64,000 nucleotides of DNA from Halogeometricum sp. S3BR5-2 (lineage in GTDB: Archaea; Halobacteriota; Halobacteria; Halobacteriales; Haloferacaceae), in contig NZ_JAMQOQ010000006.1 of assembly GCF_031624635.1 (NCBI RefSeq), forward strand, positions 1 to 64,000. The letters are read 5' to 3'. A model generated the notes under the pieces. It made no database searches. It saw only the letters and a list, made by a program, of their open reading frames with translations, and was not told where the DNA came from. Shown in pieces: positions 35,212 through 42,832 of this stretch (position 1 is the first letter of the stretch; each line of letters begins with the position of its first letter). The translations under genes and the position numbers were made by a program.

Positions 35212-35563
35212 CCTAGAGGTAAGTGGGACGCAGACCGGAGGGTTAGCTAAGAGTCTTTTATCTGCCGAGAGTAGCGGTAGTCGCCAGGGCGACCGGGTCC
35301 CGTCGAACGGACCCCCACTGCGAAGCGTCACTGTGTCGTCCGGCACACGAAGCGTTCGACACGGCGGGACTCGCATCCACCGGTCATCCGACACCGCGTT
35401 CGCGCGGTGTCTCCCCCCCTTTCGGTGGCTGCGACGGCGACGCGCCTTCACCGGCGCACCCCCATCCATCCCCCCTCCGCCACGTTCCGCCGCGCGGCGC
35501 TTTTCCCGACGCTACGACCGACGAGAGAAATCGTTATCAGTCGGGCTGGCAGATGTGCCGACG
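35212..35563 (+). other. 352-bp spacer: hairpins, second TATA and regulator promoter
   Basis: The spacer contains TCTTTTATCT (35252-35261), a TATA-like box with no start codon about 27 nt downstream. It is followed by a 6-bp stem GGGTCC/GGACCC (35295-35314) and by a 9-bp stem GACACCGCG/CGCGGTGTC closed by a TTCG tetraloop (35390-35411). CGTTATCAG (about 35532-35540) is a TATA box for the next gene. No convincing short reading frame is seen. Confidence 0.5.
35283..35415 (+). ncRNA. Candidate small structured RNA
   Basis: If transcription starts about 27 nt after TCTTTTATCT (35252-35261), the RNA would begin near 35283 and fold into the GGGTCC/GGACCC stem, ending shortly after the perfect 9-bp UUCG-capped stem (35390-35411) and the following C/T-rich run. 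It could instead be the 3' end of the kinase transcript. Inferred by eye only. Confidence 0.25.
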
Positions 35564-36394
35564 ATGAGCGACCGAGAACCGCCGCTTCGCGCCGTCCTCG
35601 ACGGAGCGACCGTCGTCGGGAAGAAGTGGCATCCGGCCGTCGTCTACTCGCTGGTGGCCGAGGGGCCGGCGGGGTTCTCCGAACTCGAACGGCGACTGGA
35701 CGTGTCCTCGAAGGTGCTCAACGAAACTCTCGCCGACCTCACCGAGTCCGGCGTGGTCGAACGACGCGAACTACAGGAGCGACCGCTCCGCGTCGAGTAC
35801 GCCCCGACGGAGGCCGGACGCTCTCTGGCCGAGGTGCTGTCGGACCTCGGCCGGTGGTCCGAGCGCTACCGCGCGGAGGGCGCGCCCGTCGTGTTGGTCG
35901 TCGACGACGACGCGCGCCTGACCGAACTCTACGCGTCGATGCTGGAGGGGTACGAGGTCCGCGCGGCCAACGACGGGAGCGAGGGGTTGGCGATGGTCGA
36001 CGACACCGTGGACGTGGTCCTCCTCGACCGGAAGATGCCGGAAGTCGCCGGAGAACGGGTCGCCCGCCGCATCGCCGAGGAGTACCCGTCGGTCCGCGTG
36101 GTGCTGCTCGCGTCGGACCGACTGGACGAGGCGGCGCTGACCGTCCCGTTCGACCGCTACCTCCGGAAGCCGGTGACGGCGACGGGGTTGACGGAGACGG
36201 TCGAGGACCTGTTGACCCCCCGCGAGGAGACGGTCCGTCGATATCTCTCGACGCTCGCGAAGACCGCGGCGTTCAACGGCGACACGAGCCTCGACGCCTA
36301 TCGGGAACTCGCGCGTCGACGTGACGAGTTGGCCGAGGAACTGCAGGACCCCGAGAGCGCCGCCGCCGACGCCGGACTCGGCGGCGGGGAGTGA
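35564..36394 (+). CDS. Response regulator: HxlR-type winged helix fused to a receiver and C-terminal helical domain
   Basis: A 276-residue regulator in an unusual order. Residues 1-100 form an HxlR-like winged helix (TVVGKKWHPAVVYSLVAEGPAGFSELER, VLNETLADLTESGVVERR). Residues about 112-225 form a phosphorylatable receiver: acidic pocket VLVVDDDARL, phospho-site D155 in VVLLDRKMPE, and the lysine in RYLRKPV. The last 50 residues (DLLTPREETVRRYLSTLAKTAAFNGD, YRELARRRDELAEEL) look like the HalX helical tail found behind haloarchaeal receivers. The upstream kinase is the obvious partner. The ATG lies 27 nt after CGTTATCAG. Confidence 0.85.
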   Translation: MSDREPPLRAVLDGATVVGKKWHPAVVYSLVAEGPAGFSELERRLDVSSKVLNETLADLTESGVVERRELQERPLRVEYAPTEAGRSLAEVLSDLGRWSERYRAEGAPVVLVVDDDARLTELYASMLEGYEVRAANDGSEGLAMVDDTVDVVLLDRKMPEVAGERVARRIAEEYPSVRVVLLASDRLDEAALTVPFDRYLRKPVTATGLTETVEDLLTPREETVRRYLSTLAKTAAFNGDTSLDAYRELARRRDELAEELQDPESAAADAGLGGGE

Positions 36395-36463
36395 CGCGCG
36401 GAAGAACGGCCGTCGGACGGTCGAATCGGAGGGAAGCGAAGAGAAAAGAGAAGAAAGTGAGAG

Positions 36464-36907
36464 TTACTCGCGCGCGTCGGCGCGGTCGGAATCGGTGCCG
36501 TCGGCGGCGGAGGGCGAGGCGACCCGGAACCCGTCGAGTTCGGTCGTACACCACGGACAGAAGTCGATGTCGCCGTCGAGTTCCTTCCCGCAGTGCGGAC
36601 AGTGCGTGACGGTGCCGTCCGCGCCGACGGCGCGACGCGCCGCCTCGTTCTGCGCGCGCGCGAGGAAGTAGGCGTCGAACAGGCTGGCGAACCCGACGAT
36701 GAGCACCGGCAGGACGGGTTCGATGGGGCCCGTCCCCTCGTAGAACGCCCGTAGCGCGGCGGGGTCGACGACCAGCAGCGACGTGGCGAACGAGAGACCG
36801 ATCCATCCCACCGCCCGTTTCCACCGGCGGAGATAGAGGTGGCCGCCGCCCGTGATGAGTCCGAAGAGGGCCGCGAGCCACGGCCGCTTCCGCGAGTTCC
36901 GCTCCAT
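36464..36907 (-). CDS. Zinc-ribbon membrane protein, function unknown
   Basis: A 147-residue protein with a basic N-terminus (MERNSRKRPW), three hydrophobic segments (LAALFGLITGGGHLYL, AVGWIGLSFATSLLVV, VLPVLIVGFASLFDAYFLA) and a C-terminal zinc ribbon with CPHCGKEL and CPWCTTEL (two C-x2-C knuckles). The acidic tail lies outside the ribbon. Zinc-ribbon membrane proteins of this size are common and uncharacterised in archaea. AGTTATCC near 36932 (minus strand) is a plausible TATA box. It is divergent from the ZIP gene. Confidence 0.78.
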   Translation of the reverse strand: MERNSRKRPWLAALFGLITGGGHLYLRRWKRAVGWIGLSFATSLLVVDPAALRAFYEGTGPIEPVLPVLIVGFASLFDAYFLARAQNEAARRAVGADGTVTHCPHCGKELDGDIDFCPWCTTELDGFRVASPSAADGTDSDRADARE

Positions 36908-37008
36908 ACGGAAACGTGAACGTTCGGTCAGGATAACTCTTGCGGGGTCGTTCGGAGGGCCGAACCGCCCGAATCCGGCGGGCTCGACCGGAATCGCCGG
37001 TACACCCG

Positions 37009-37020
37009 CTATAGTTTTAC
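37009..37020 (+). promoter_or_regulatory. TATA element upstream of the ZIP transporter gene
   Basis: CTATAGTTTTAC lies 27-35 nt before an ATG at 37045. If transcription starts there, a 15-codon frame is read first, overlapping the real gene start at 37080. Confidence 0.4.
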
Positions 37021-37044
37021 GTTCCGCTCGGCCACAGAGAGGGT

Positions 37045-37092
37045 ATGTCGACTTTCGTCGCCTCCGGAGGATATCGGGCGTGGCGTCCGTAG
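37045..37092 (+). CDS. Possible leader peptide overlapping the ZIP gene start
   Basis: ATG at 37045 opens a 15-codon frame (MSTFVASGGYRAWRP) whose stop lies 13 nt inside the ZIP gene in another frame. The TATA box CTATAGTTTTAC (37009-37020) places transcription start at or just before this ATG, so it would be translated as a leaderless peptide, while the ZIP gene has its own Shine-Dalgarno box. It may only be a chance frame. Confidence 0.3.
   Translation: MSTFVASGGYRAWRP
37066..37070 (+). promoter_or_regulatory. Shine-Dalgarno box GGAGG deciding the ZIP gene start
   Basis: GGAGG is 9 nt before the GTG at 37080, the only strong ribosome-binding site in the region, and supports that GTG over any upstream in-frame codon. 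Confidence 0.6.
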
Positions 37093-37970
37093 AGCAGACG
37101 TTCGTCGAGTTGGTGGGAACCGACCCGGTGGTGCAGGGCCTCGCGGGCGGCGTCGTCATCGCCGGGATGAACCTGCTCGGGGCGGTGTTGGTGCTGGTGT
37201 GGCGGAACCCGACCGAGCGCGCGTTGGACGGCGCGCTGGGCGTCGCCGCGGGCGTGATGCTGTCGGCGAGTTTCACGAGCCTCCTTCTGCCCGGCATCGA
37301 GTTCGCCTCCGACCCCTCCTACCGTCCCTTCTCTCTCGGCGGATTCGAGTTCGCCGGCATCGTCCCGGTGCTCGTCGGGTTCGTCCTCGGCGTCGCCCTC
37401 CTCGACCAGGCCGAACACTGGGTTCGGTACGTCGGCCCCCTCGTCAGCGGGCGGTTGTCCGAGCGCGCCGAGACGGACGGCGGCATAAAGCGGGCCGAGG
37501 AGATGGCGCGCGACGCCGACTCGCGCGTCCTCGGCGTCCTCCTCTTTACCGTCGCCATCACGCTCCACAACATGCCGGAGGGGCTGGCCGTCGGCGTCGG
37601 GTTCGGGTCGGGCGACGTGAGCAACGCCATCGCCCTCATGCTCGCAATCGGCATCCAGAACATCCCGGAGGGGTTGGCCGTCTCCGTGGCCGCCGTCAAC
37701 GCCGGAATGGGTCGGCGCTACTACGCCGCTGTCGCCGGCATCCGCGCGGGTGCCGTCGAGATTCCGCTGGCGTTCGTCGGCGCGTGGGCCGTCGTCGTCG
37801 CCGCCCCCGTCCTCCCTTACGCGATGGGGTTCGCCGCCGGCGGGATGCTGTACGTCATCGGCGACGAGATAATCCCCGAGACGCACATGCACGGCCACGA
37901 GCGACTCGCGACGCTCGGGATGATGGCCGGCGCCATCGTCATGCTGACGCTCGACGTGGTGCTCGGGTAG
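37080..37970 (+). CDS. ZIP-family divalent metal transporter
   Basis: A 296-residue membrane protein with about eight segments. The metal-transport helices carry HNMPEGLAVGVGFG and QNIPEGLAVSV (TM4 and TM5), the latter with Gln in place of the usual His as in the GufA subgroup. A short loop after TM3 is charged (GRLSERAETDGG) and there is no long His-rich loop. A late segment has EIIPETHMHGHERLAT, with His near the membrane exit. It should import zinc or a similar divalent ion. GTG start with a clear Shine-Dalgarno box. Confidence 0.88.
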   Translation: MASVEQTFVELVGTDPVVQGLAGGVVIAGMNLLGAVLVLVWRNPTERALDGALGVAAGVMLSASFTSLLLPGIEFASDPSYRPFSLGGFEFAGIVPVLVGFVLGVALLDQAEHWVRYVGPLVSGRLSERAETDGGIKRAEEMARDADSRVLGVLLFTVAITLHNMPEGLAVGVGFGSGDVSNAIALMLAIGIQNIPEGLAVSVAAVNAGMGRRYYAAVAGIRAGAVEIPLAFVGAWAVVVAAPVLPYAMGFAAGGMLYVIGDEIIPETHMHGHERLATLGMMAGAIVMLTLDVVLG

Positions 37971-38032
37971 TCGCGCGTCGAACCCGGCGGTCGTTCCGAC
38001 TCCGTTTTGTGCCGTCGCGCGAACCGACGGGT

Positions 38033-39505
38033 ATGCGTCCGGGAGCGACCCCCGCGCGGCCGAGCGTCCGACGGACGCTCCTCGCCGCGTCCGTCCCCTG
38101 TGCGGTTCTCGCCCTCGCGGCCCGTCCCGCGGCCGCCCACCAGTTCACCTCCCGGTTCGACTCGCCCGTCCCCCTCTCCTTGCTCTTCGCCGGCGCGGGC
38201 GCGACGGTGGCGGCGACGGCGCTCCTCCTCGCGCGGGCGCCCGAGATACCGGCCGTCGACCGCCGACTGGGTTCCGTTCCGGCGGCCGCCGGCGACGCCC
38301 TCGCCGCCGTCGCCCGCGTCGGCTTCCTCCTCGCGTTCGTCGCCGTCCTCGCCGACGGCGTGAGCGGTCCGCGCGCCCCCGCGGAGAACTTCGCCACCCT
38401 GTTCGCGTGGTCGCCGTGGCTGAAGGGCCTCGCCCTCGTCAGCGTCGTCGCCGGCAGCCCCTGGCGGACGCTGTCGCCGTGGCGGACGCTGTACGACGCG
38501 CTCTGTCGTGTGGAGGGCGGGGAGATTCGCCTCCGGGCGTACCCCGCCGCCCTCGGCCACTGGCCCGCCCTCGTCGGCTTCCTCCTCCTCGTCGGCGTCG
38601 CGGAGAATCTCACGCGCGTGCCGACGCTCCCGCGGGCGACGGCCGTCCTCGTCGCCGGCTACGCCCTCTCGATGCTGGTCGGCGCCCTCCTCTTCGGCCG
38701 GGAGTGGTTCGAGCGAGGCGACGCCTTCCACGTTCTCTACGACCTGTTGGGTCGCGCGGCGCCGCTCTCGGCGACTCGGAGCGAGGCGGGGCGGTGGGTC
38801 GTCCGCCTGCGCGCGCCGTGGTCGGCGTGCTCGGCGCCGGTGCCGACCCGGACCGCCGCCGCGTTCGTCGTGGCGGCGGTGTACACGGTGACGTTCGACG
38901 GGTTCGCCGAGTCGCCGCCGTACTGGGACGCCTACTTCGGCGTTCGGGAGGCGTTCGGCGTCGGCGCGTCGGTGAGCGTCGTCCTCTACGAGGCGGGCCT
39001 GCTCGGGTTCCTCCTCGGGTACGCCGCCGTCGTCGCCGTCGCGGAACGCGTCGCGGCGGCGGGACGGAGACGCGTCGGAACGGCGGGGCGCCCCTCGCCG
39101 GCGGAGACGGACGGCGGAGCGGAGTCGGGGTGTACCGGAGACGGGAGCGCTCCGACGACGCCGGGGACGCTCGCGTTCGCCGCGACGCTGGTGCCCATCG
39201 CCGCGGGCTACGAAGTCGCGCACAACCTCGCGTACGTGGCGACGACGCTGGGGCGACTGCCGACCGTCGTCGGGTGGCCGAGCGTCGACCCGCTCTGGTG
39301 GCTGTCGACGCCGACGTACTGGGGGACGCAGGTCCTCCTCGTCGTCCTCGGGCACGTCGTCGCCGTCGTCGCCGCGGAGGCCGTCGCCCGGCGGCGGACG
39401 CCGACGCGGCGGTGGGCGCTGGCGTCGCACGCGCCGCTGGTCCTCCTCATGGTCGGCTACACCGTCCTGTCGCTGTGGGTCGTCTCGCTGCCGGTCGCGA
39501 CCTGA
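38033..39505 (+). CDS. Polytopic membrane protein, function unknown
   Basis: The 490-residue product starts with a cleavable-looking signal (ARPSVRRTLLAASVPCAVLALAARPAAAHQF) and has about ten hydrophobic helices. Conserved-looking segments include WSPWLKGLALVS, SPWRTLSPWRTLYDAL, GREWFERGDAFHVLYDLLGRAAPL and GYEVAHNLAYVATTLG with a histidine in a helix. The duplicated W-R-T-L and the E-x-x-H-N pattern are notable, but I recognise no transporter or enzyme family. It lies between the ZIP gene and a secreted beta-propeller gene on the same strand, with separate promoters likely. Confidence 0.72.
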   Translation: MRPGATPARPSVRRTLLAASVPCAVLALAARPAAAHQFTSRFDSPVPLSLLFAGAGATVAATALLLARAPEIPAVDRRLGSVPAAAGDALAAVARVGFLLAFVAVLADGVSGPRAPAENFATLFAWSPWLKGLALVSVVAGSPWRTLSPWRTLYDALCRVEGGEIRLRAYPAALGHWPALVGFLLLVGVAENLTRVPTLPRATAVLVAGYALSMLVGALLFGREWFERGDAFHVLYDLLGRAAPLSATRSEAGRWVVRLRAPWSACSAPVPTRTAAAFVVAAVYTVTFDGFAESPPYWDAYFGVREAFGVGASVSVVLYEAGLLGFLLGYAAVVAVAERVAAAGRRRVGTAGRPSPAETDGGAESGCTGDGSAPTTPGTLAFAATLVPIAAGYEVAHNLAYVATTLGRLPTVVGWPSVDPLWWLSTPTYWGTQVLLVVLGHVVAVVAAEAVARRRTPTRRWALASHAPLVLLMVGYTVLSLWVVSLPVAT

Positions 39506-39606
39506 GCGGGTCGGGGGAGTCCGTCCCCGAAGAACCGAACCGAGCGCGCGTCGAACCCGCGCGCGGAACGGACGGCTTATCTCGACGGGGTCGGAAACTG
39601 CGAGCG

Positions 39607-40839
39607 ATGAGAACGGCGACGGTGCTGGTGATTCTCGCCGTCGCGGCCGCCCTCCTCGGCGTCGTCGGCTACGGTCTGCTCGGCGACGGCCTCGGTGGCG
39701 AGGGGTTCTCGGCGACGTGGACGAGCGACACGGGTCGCGACATCGCCGCGAACCACCACGCGGTCGCGGTCGGCGGGGGGAGCGTCTACGCGCCGATCAG
39801 CGGCGAGGACCGGAGCGGGAACTGCGCGCTGGTGGCCCTCGACGCCGCGGACGGGTCGACCCTGTGGAGCGACGGCGTCCCGGCGGCCAACTGCACGCTC
39901 CACTCCGTCGCCGACCCGACGCTGGCCGACGTCGACGGCGACGGGACGACCGAAGTCGTCGCCACCTCCACGGAGCGGGTCGTCCTCGGCTTCGACGCCG
40001 CCGGCGGCGAGGAGGAGTTCCGTTACGACCTCTCGGCGTACGGCTACACGAAACCCGTCGTCGCCGACCTCGCGGCGTCGCCCGGACGCGAACTCGTCGT
40101 GGTCGACGTGAGGGGGACCGCGTTCGTCTTCTCCGCCGACGGCGAGACGCTCTGGACGCACGAGTTCGGCGAGGAGGTGTGGGCGCAACCCGCCGTCGCG
40201 GACTTCGACGGCGACGGGCGACCCGAACTGCTGGCGGCCGGTCGGAGCGGCGGCGCCGTCCTGTTCGCGGGGGACGGGACCGTCGAGTGGCGCTCGGAGG
40301 TCGTGACGAACGACGCCATCACGTGGGGCGCGACCGGGCAGACCGACGGGGACCCCGCGCTGGAGGCCGTCTTCAGCACGGTCGACGGCGCCGTCGTCGC
40401 CGTCGACGGGGCGTCCGGCGAGGTGGAGTGGCGGGACTCCCACGACGAGTTCGCCGCCGTCCACGCCCTCGGCGACGGCGACGGCGACGGCGACGCGGAG
40501 GTGTACGTGACGACGCGCGACGGGCGATTCCGCGCCCTCGACGCCGCCGCCGGGACCGAGGAGTGGACCACCGACGTGGTCACCGAACGCGTCCAGATGA
40601 TGCCGCCGCCGACCCTCGGCGAGGTGGACGGCGACGACGGACTCGAACTCGTCGTCGCCGGCAACGACGGCGGCGTGACGCTCCTGAACGCCGAGGACGG
40701 GTCGGTCGCGGGTTCGTACGCGCGCGAGTCGCCCATCTACACCCACGCGACGCTGGCCGACGCGGACGACGACGGGCGGGCGGAGGCGTTCGTGATGTAC
40801 GGCGACGGCCGGGTAGTGCGACTGGATTACGGGGCGTAA
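39607..40839 (+). CDS. Membrane-anchored beta-propeller protein with FG-GAP/VCBS-like repeats
   Basis: A 410-residue protein with one N-terminal anchor (TVLVILAVAAALLGVVGYGLL) and about six to seven repeats of D-x-D-x-D-G type: LADVDGDGTTEVVA, VADFDGDGRPELLA, LGDGDGDGDAEVYV, LGEVDGDDGLELVVA and LADADDDGRAEAFV. Each is followed by a PQQ-like G-x-x-x-W strand (GSTLWSDG, GETLWTHE, GTVEWRSE, GEVEWRDS, GTEEWTTD). The mix suggests an extracellular calcium-binding propeller. Function unknown; possibly surface recognition. A CTTATCTC box lies 27 nt before the ATG. Confidence 0.8.
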   Translation: MRTATVLVILAVAAALLGVVGYGLLGDGLGGEGFSATWTSDTGRDIAANHHAVAVGGGSVYAPISGEDRSGNCALVALDAADGSTLWSDGVPAANCTLHSVADPTLADVDGDGTTEVVATSTERVVLGFDAAGGEEEFRYDLSAYGYTKPVVADLAASPGRELVVVDVRGTAFVFSADGETLWTHEFGEEVWAQPAVADFDGDGRPELLAAGRSGGAVLFAGDGTVEWRSEVVTNDAITWGATGQTDGDPALEAVFSTVDGAVVAVDGASGEVEWRDSHDEFAAVHALGDGDGDGDAEVYVTTRDGRFRALDAAAGTEEWTTDVVTERVQMMPPPTLGEVDGDDGLELVVAGNDGGVTLLNAEDGSVAGSYARESPIYTHATLADADDDGRAEAFVMYGDGRVVRLDYGA

Positions 40840-40887
40840 GGCGGCGAAGAGCGGCGAAGAGCGGCGAACCGTCCGGAGGACGCGCGG

Positions 40888-41070
40888 TCAGTCCGCCTCG
40901 GCGGCGAACTTCGCGAACGGGTACGCGAGTCCGAACGCGAGGAGGAGACAGCACGCCGCGCCGACGCCCAAGAGGAGGTCGCCCGTCACCGCGCCGACGC
41001 CGACGGGGAGCAGCGAGAGGCCCGCACCCGCGACGACCGCATCCAGCGGTGGCCCGTCCAGTTCGTCCAT
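40888..41070 (-). CDS. Small two-helix membrane protein (60 aa)
   Basis: The 60-residue product has two hydrophobic stretches, DAVVAGAGLSLLPVGVGAVTG and LLLGVGAACCLLLAFGLAYPF, with a short acidic start and end (MDELDG, FAAEAD). It converges on the propeller gene with a short gap. The hydrophobic pattern and acidic ends support a real membrane peptide; no family is recognised. Confidence 0.6.
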   Translation of the reverse strand: MDELDGPPLDAVVAGAGLSLLPVGVGAVTGDLLLGVGAACCLLLAFGLAYPFAKFAAEAD

Positions 41071-41164
41071 GCGACGGGTCGGCGCTCCGCGGGTAAGAGC
41101 CTATCCGACGCGCGTTCGCAGGGCACACCAGAACTGGTATCCGCGCCGGCCGGCTCTCTCGGAC

Positions 41165-42247
41165 ATGGAACGACGACGGTTCCTCGCCGCCGCGAGAACC
41201 GCGGGCGTCTGCGGAGTAGCCGGGGTGAGCGGCTGTCTCGGCGGGTCGGACCTGTTCGAGACGAGACCGGCGGCCACGGGGGCGGGCGGCGAACCGCCGC
41301 TAGTGGAGAACCGCCCGGACGCGGTGTACGTCCCGACGCACGTCGAGGGGACGGAGATGGCCGGCGCGGCGGACGTGGGCGACCTGAAAGTGGGGGTGAT
41401 GTACTCCTACCCGCACCGCTTCTGGGTCGTCGAGAAGGGCGACGACGACGCGTTCGTCGCCCGGAAGACGGCGATAACCGAGGCGGACAGCGTCCACCTC
41501 ATGGCCTCGGTCTGGGACCCGGAGACGGGCCGCGTGGTCCCGAACACCGGGCTGTCCATAGAGATTTCGCGGGACGGAGCGCTCGTAAGTCAGGAAGTCG
41601 TCTATCCGATGCTCTCCCAGCGGATGGGCTTTCACTACGGCGCGAACTTCCCCCTGCCGGGCGACGGGACGTACGACGTGTCGGTGAGCGTCGGCGGCCT
41701 CGACGCGAACCGGTTCGGCGCCTACGAGGGGAAGTTCGGCTCCCCGGCGGAGGGAACCGTCCGCTTCGAGTTCTCCTCGCGGGCGCTGAACGACCTCAGC
41801 TACCGAACGCTCGACGAGCGAAAAGGCGAACGCGCCGCCGTGAAACCGATGGAGATGGAGGCGATGCCGGTCGGGCGGGCGCCGGAGCGACTCCCGGGTT
41901 CGTCGTTCGAGCGGGGGAGCACGGGCGACGCGGTGTTCCTCGCGTCCGTCGTGACGGACGAACGGTTCGGAGAGGACCCCTATCTCGCCGTCTCGCCGCG
42001 GACGCCGTACAACCGACTCGTGATACCGGGCATGGCGCTCAGTGCCTCCGCCGACGGCGGCGCGTCGTTCTCCGGGTCGCTGACGGCGGGGTTGGACCCC
42101 GACGTCGGCTTTCACTACGGCGCCCCGGCGCCCGGTCTGACGGGGTCGGAGACCCTCGAAATCGCGGTCGACGTGCCGCCGCAGGTGGCCCGACACGAGG
42201 GTTACGAGACGGCGTTCCTCGACATGCCGCCGGTCACGCTGACGTAG
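41165..42247 (+). CDS. Tp34/P19-like metal-associated lipoprotein with two repeated domains
   Basis: A 360-residue exported protein with twin-arginine signal (MERRRFLAAARTAG) and lipobox SGC. The region about 60-200 resembles the Tp34/P19 family of iron- and copper-binding surface proteins: VGVMYSYPHRFWVVE, VHLMASVWDPETGRVVPNTGL and GFHYGANFPLPGDGTYDVSVSV. Residues about 255-360 repeat the second half (YLAVSPRTPYNRLVIPGM, GFHYGAPAPGLTGSETLEIAVDV). P19-type proteins bind Fe or Cu before uptake through a permease. Here no permease gene is adjacent, but copper and iron-linked genes follow. Both copies keep the HYGA motif. Confidence 0.75.
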   Translation: MERRRFLAAARTAGVCGVAGVSGCLGGSDLFETRPAATGAGGEPPLVENRPDAVYVPTHVEGTEMAGAADVGDLKVGVMYSYPHRFWVVEKGDDDAFVARKTAITEADSVHLMASVWDPETGRVVPNTGLSIEISRDGALVSQEVVYPMLSQRMGFHYGANFPLPGDGTYDVSVSVGGLDANRFGAYEGKFGSPAEGTVRFEFSSRALNDLSYRTLDERKGERAAVKPMEMEAMPVGRAPERLPGSSFERGSTGDAVFLASVVTDERFGEDPYLAVSPRTPYNRLVIPGMALSASADGGASFSGSLTAGLDPDVGFHYGAPAPGLTGSETLEIAVDVPPQVARHEGYETAFLDMPPVTLT

Positions 42248-42832
42248 CGGTTCCGAGACTCGCCCGAGTGAAGCGACGGAAGACCGGGAGAGACGGAGGA
42301 ACCACTGCCTCGGCTTCTCCGGGCGCGTCGCTCGTTGTTCGATTCGAGCGTGCGCACGCGCGAGGCCCCCGTCGCGTCCGAATCGACACCGAAGCGAACG
42401 AACGGGATTCTGGGGCCTCGTACTACCGATTCTCGCCCTCCGCGACGGTTCCGCGCGCGACGGTGCGCGCGGCCTTTTTTCGACGCGAATATTGACCTTA
42501 CTGCACGGACAGATTTGACGGAACAAGCGTGGAATGGGGTTCGTAACCGGGGGTTCGCGGGGTCGTTCAGCGGAGGCGGGGAGCGAGATACGCCTCGGAA
42601 ACCGTACCACGTCCGAACCGTTAATCCGACCCTCGAGAGAACGTATCTGAAACATCGCTGACCGGATAGGGCCCTCGACCGGGGCGAACACCGGGCCGGA
42701 GCCGTTCCGTCGGTTCGGTGGGAAGTTTCGTCCTAACGCCCGTATTCCCCGGAGTTAGCCGCTTACAACCGCGGTTAAAATAGTAGTAAATAGTGAAACT
42801 CTGTCTTACACGATATTATATCACGGAGAATT
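42248..42832. other. 585-bp intergenic region with a terminator and an A/T-rich promoter
   Basis: The left 200 bp is GC-rich and ends in a strong terminator (42451-42480). The middle has no convincing frame. The right 90 bp is A/T-rich with GGTTAAAATAG (near 42774-42784) as a TATA-like box, a GATATTATATC palindrome (near 42813-42823) and GGAG just before the start at 42833. Confidence 0.5.
42451..42480 (+). terminator. Intrinsic-like terminator downstream of the Tp34/P19-like gene
   Basis: A perfect 8-bp stem CCGCGCGC/GCGCGCGG with loop GACGGT is followed by CC and a run of six T. This is the best hairpin-plus-T-tract in the window, about 200 bp after the lipoprotein stop. Confidence 0.55.

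Noticed and set aside
35333-35563. A 5' extension of the HxlR-receiver regulator to an upstream in-frame start
   Set aside because: The added residues are Arg/Pro/Ser-rich, cover a perfect hairpin, and lack similarity; the ATG at 35564 has a good TATA box 27 nt upstream.
42335-42661. A 108-codon frame in the gap after the P19-like gene
   Set aside because: It crosses a strong terminator, has an atypical composition for this genome (few acidic residues) and no family character.
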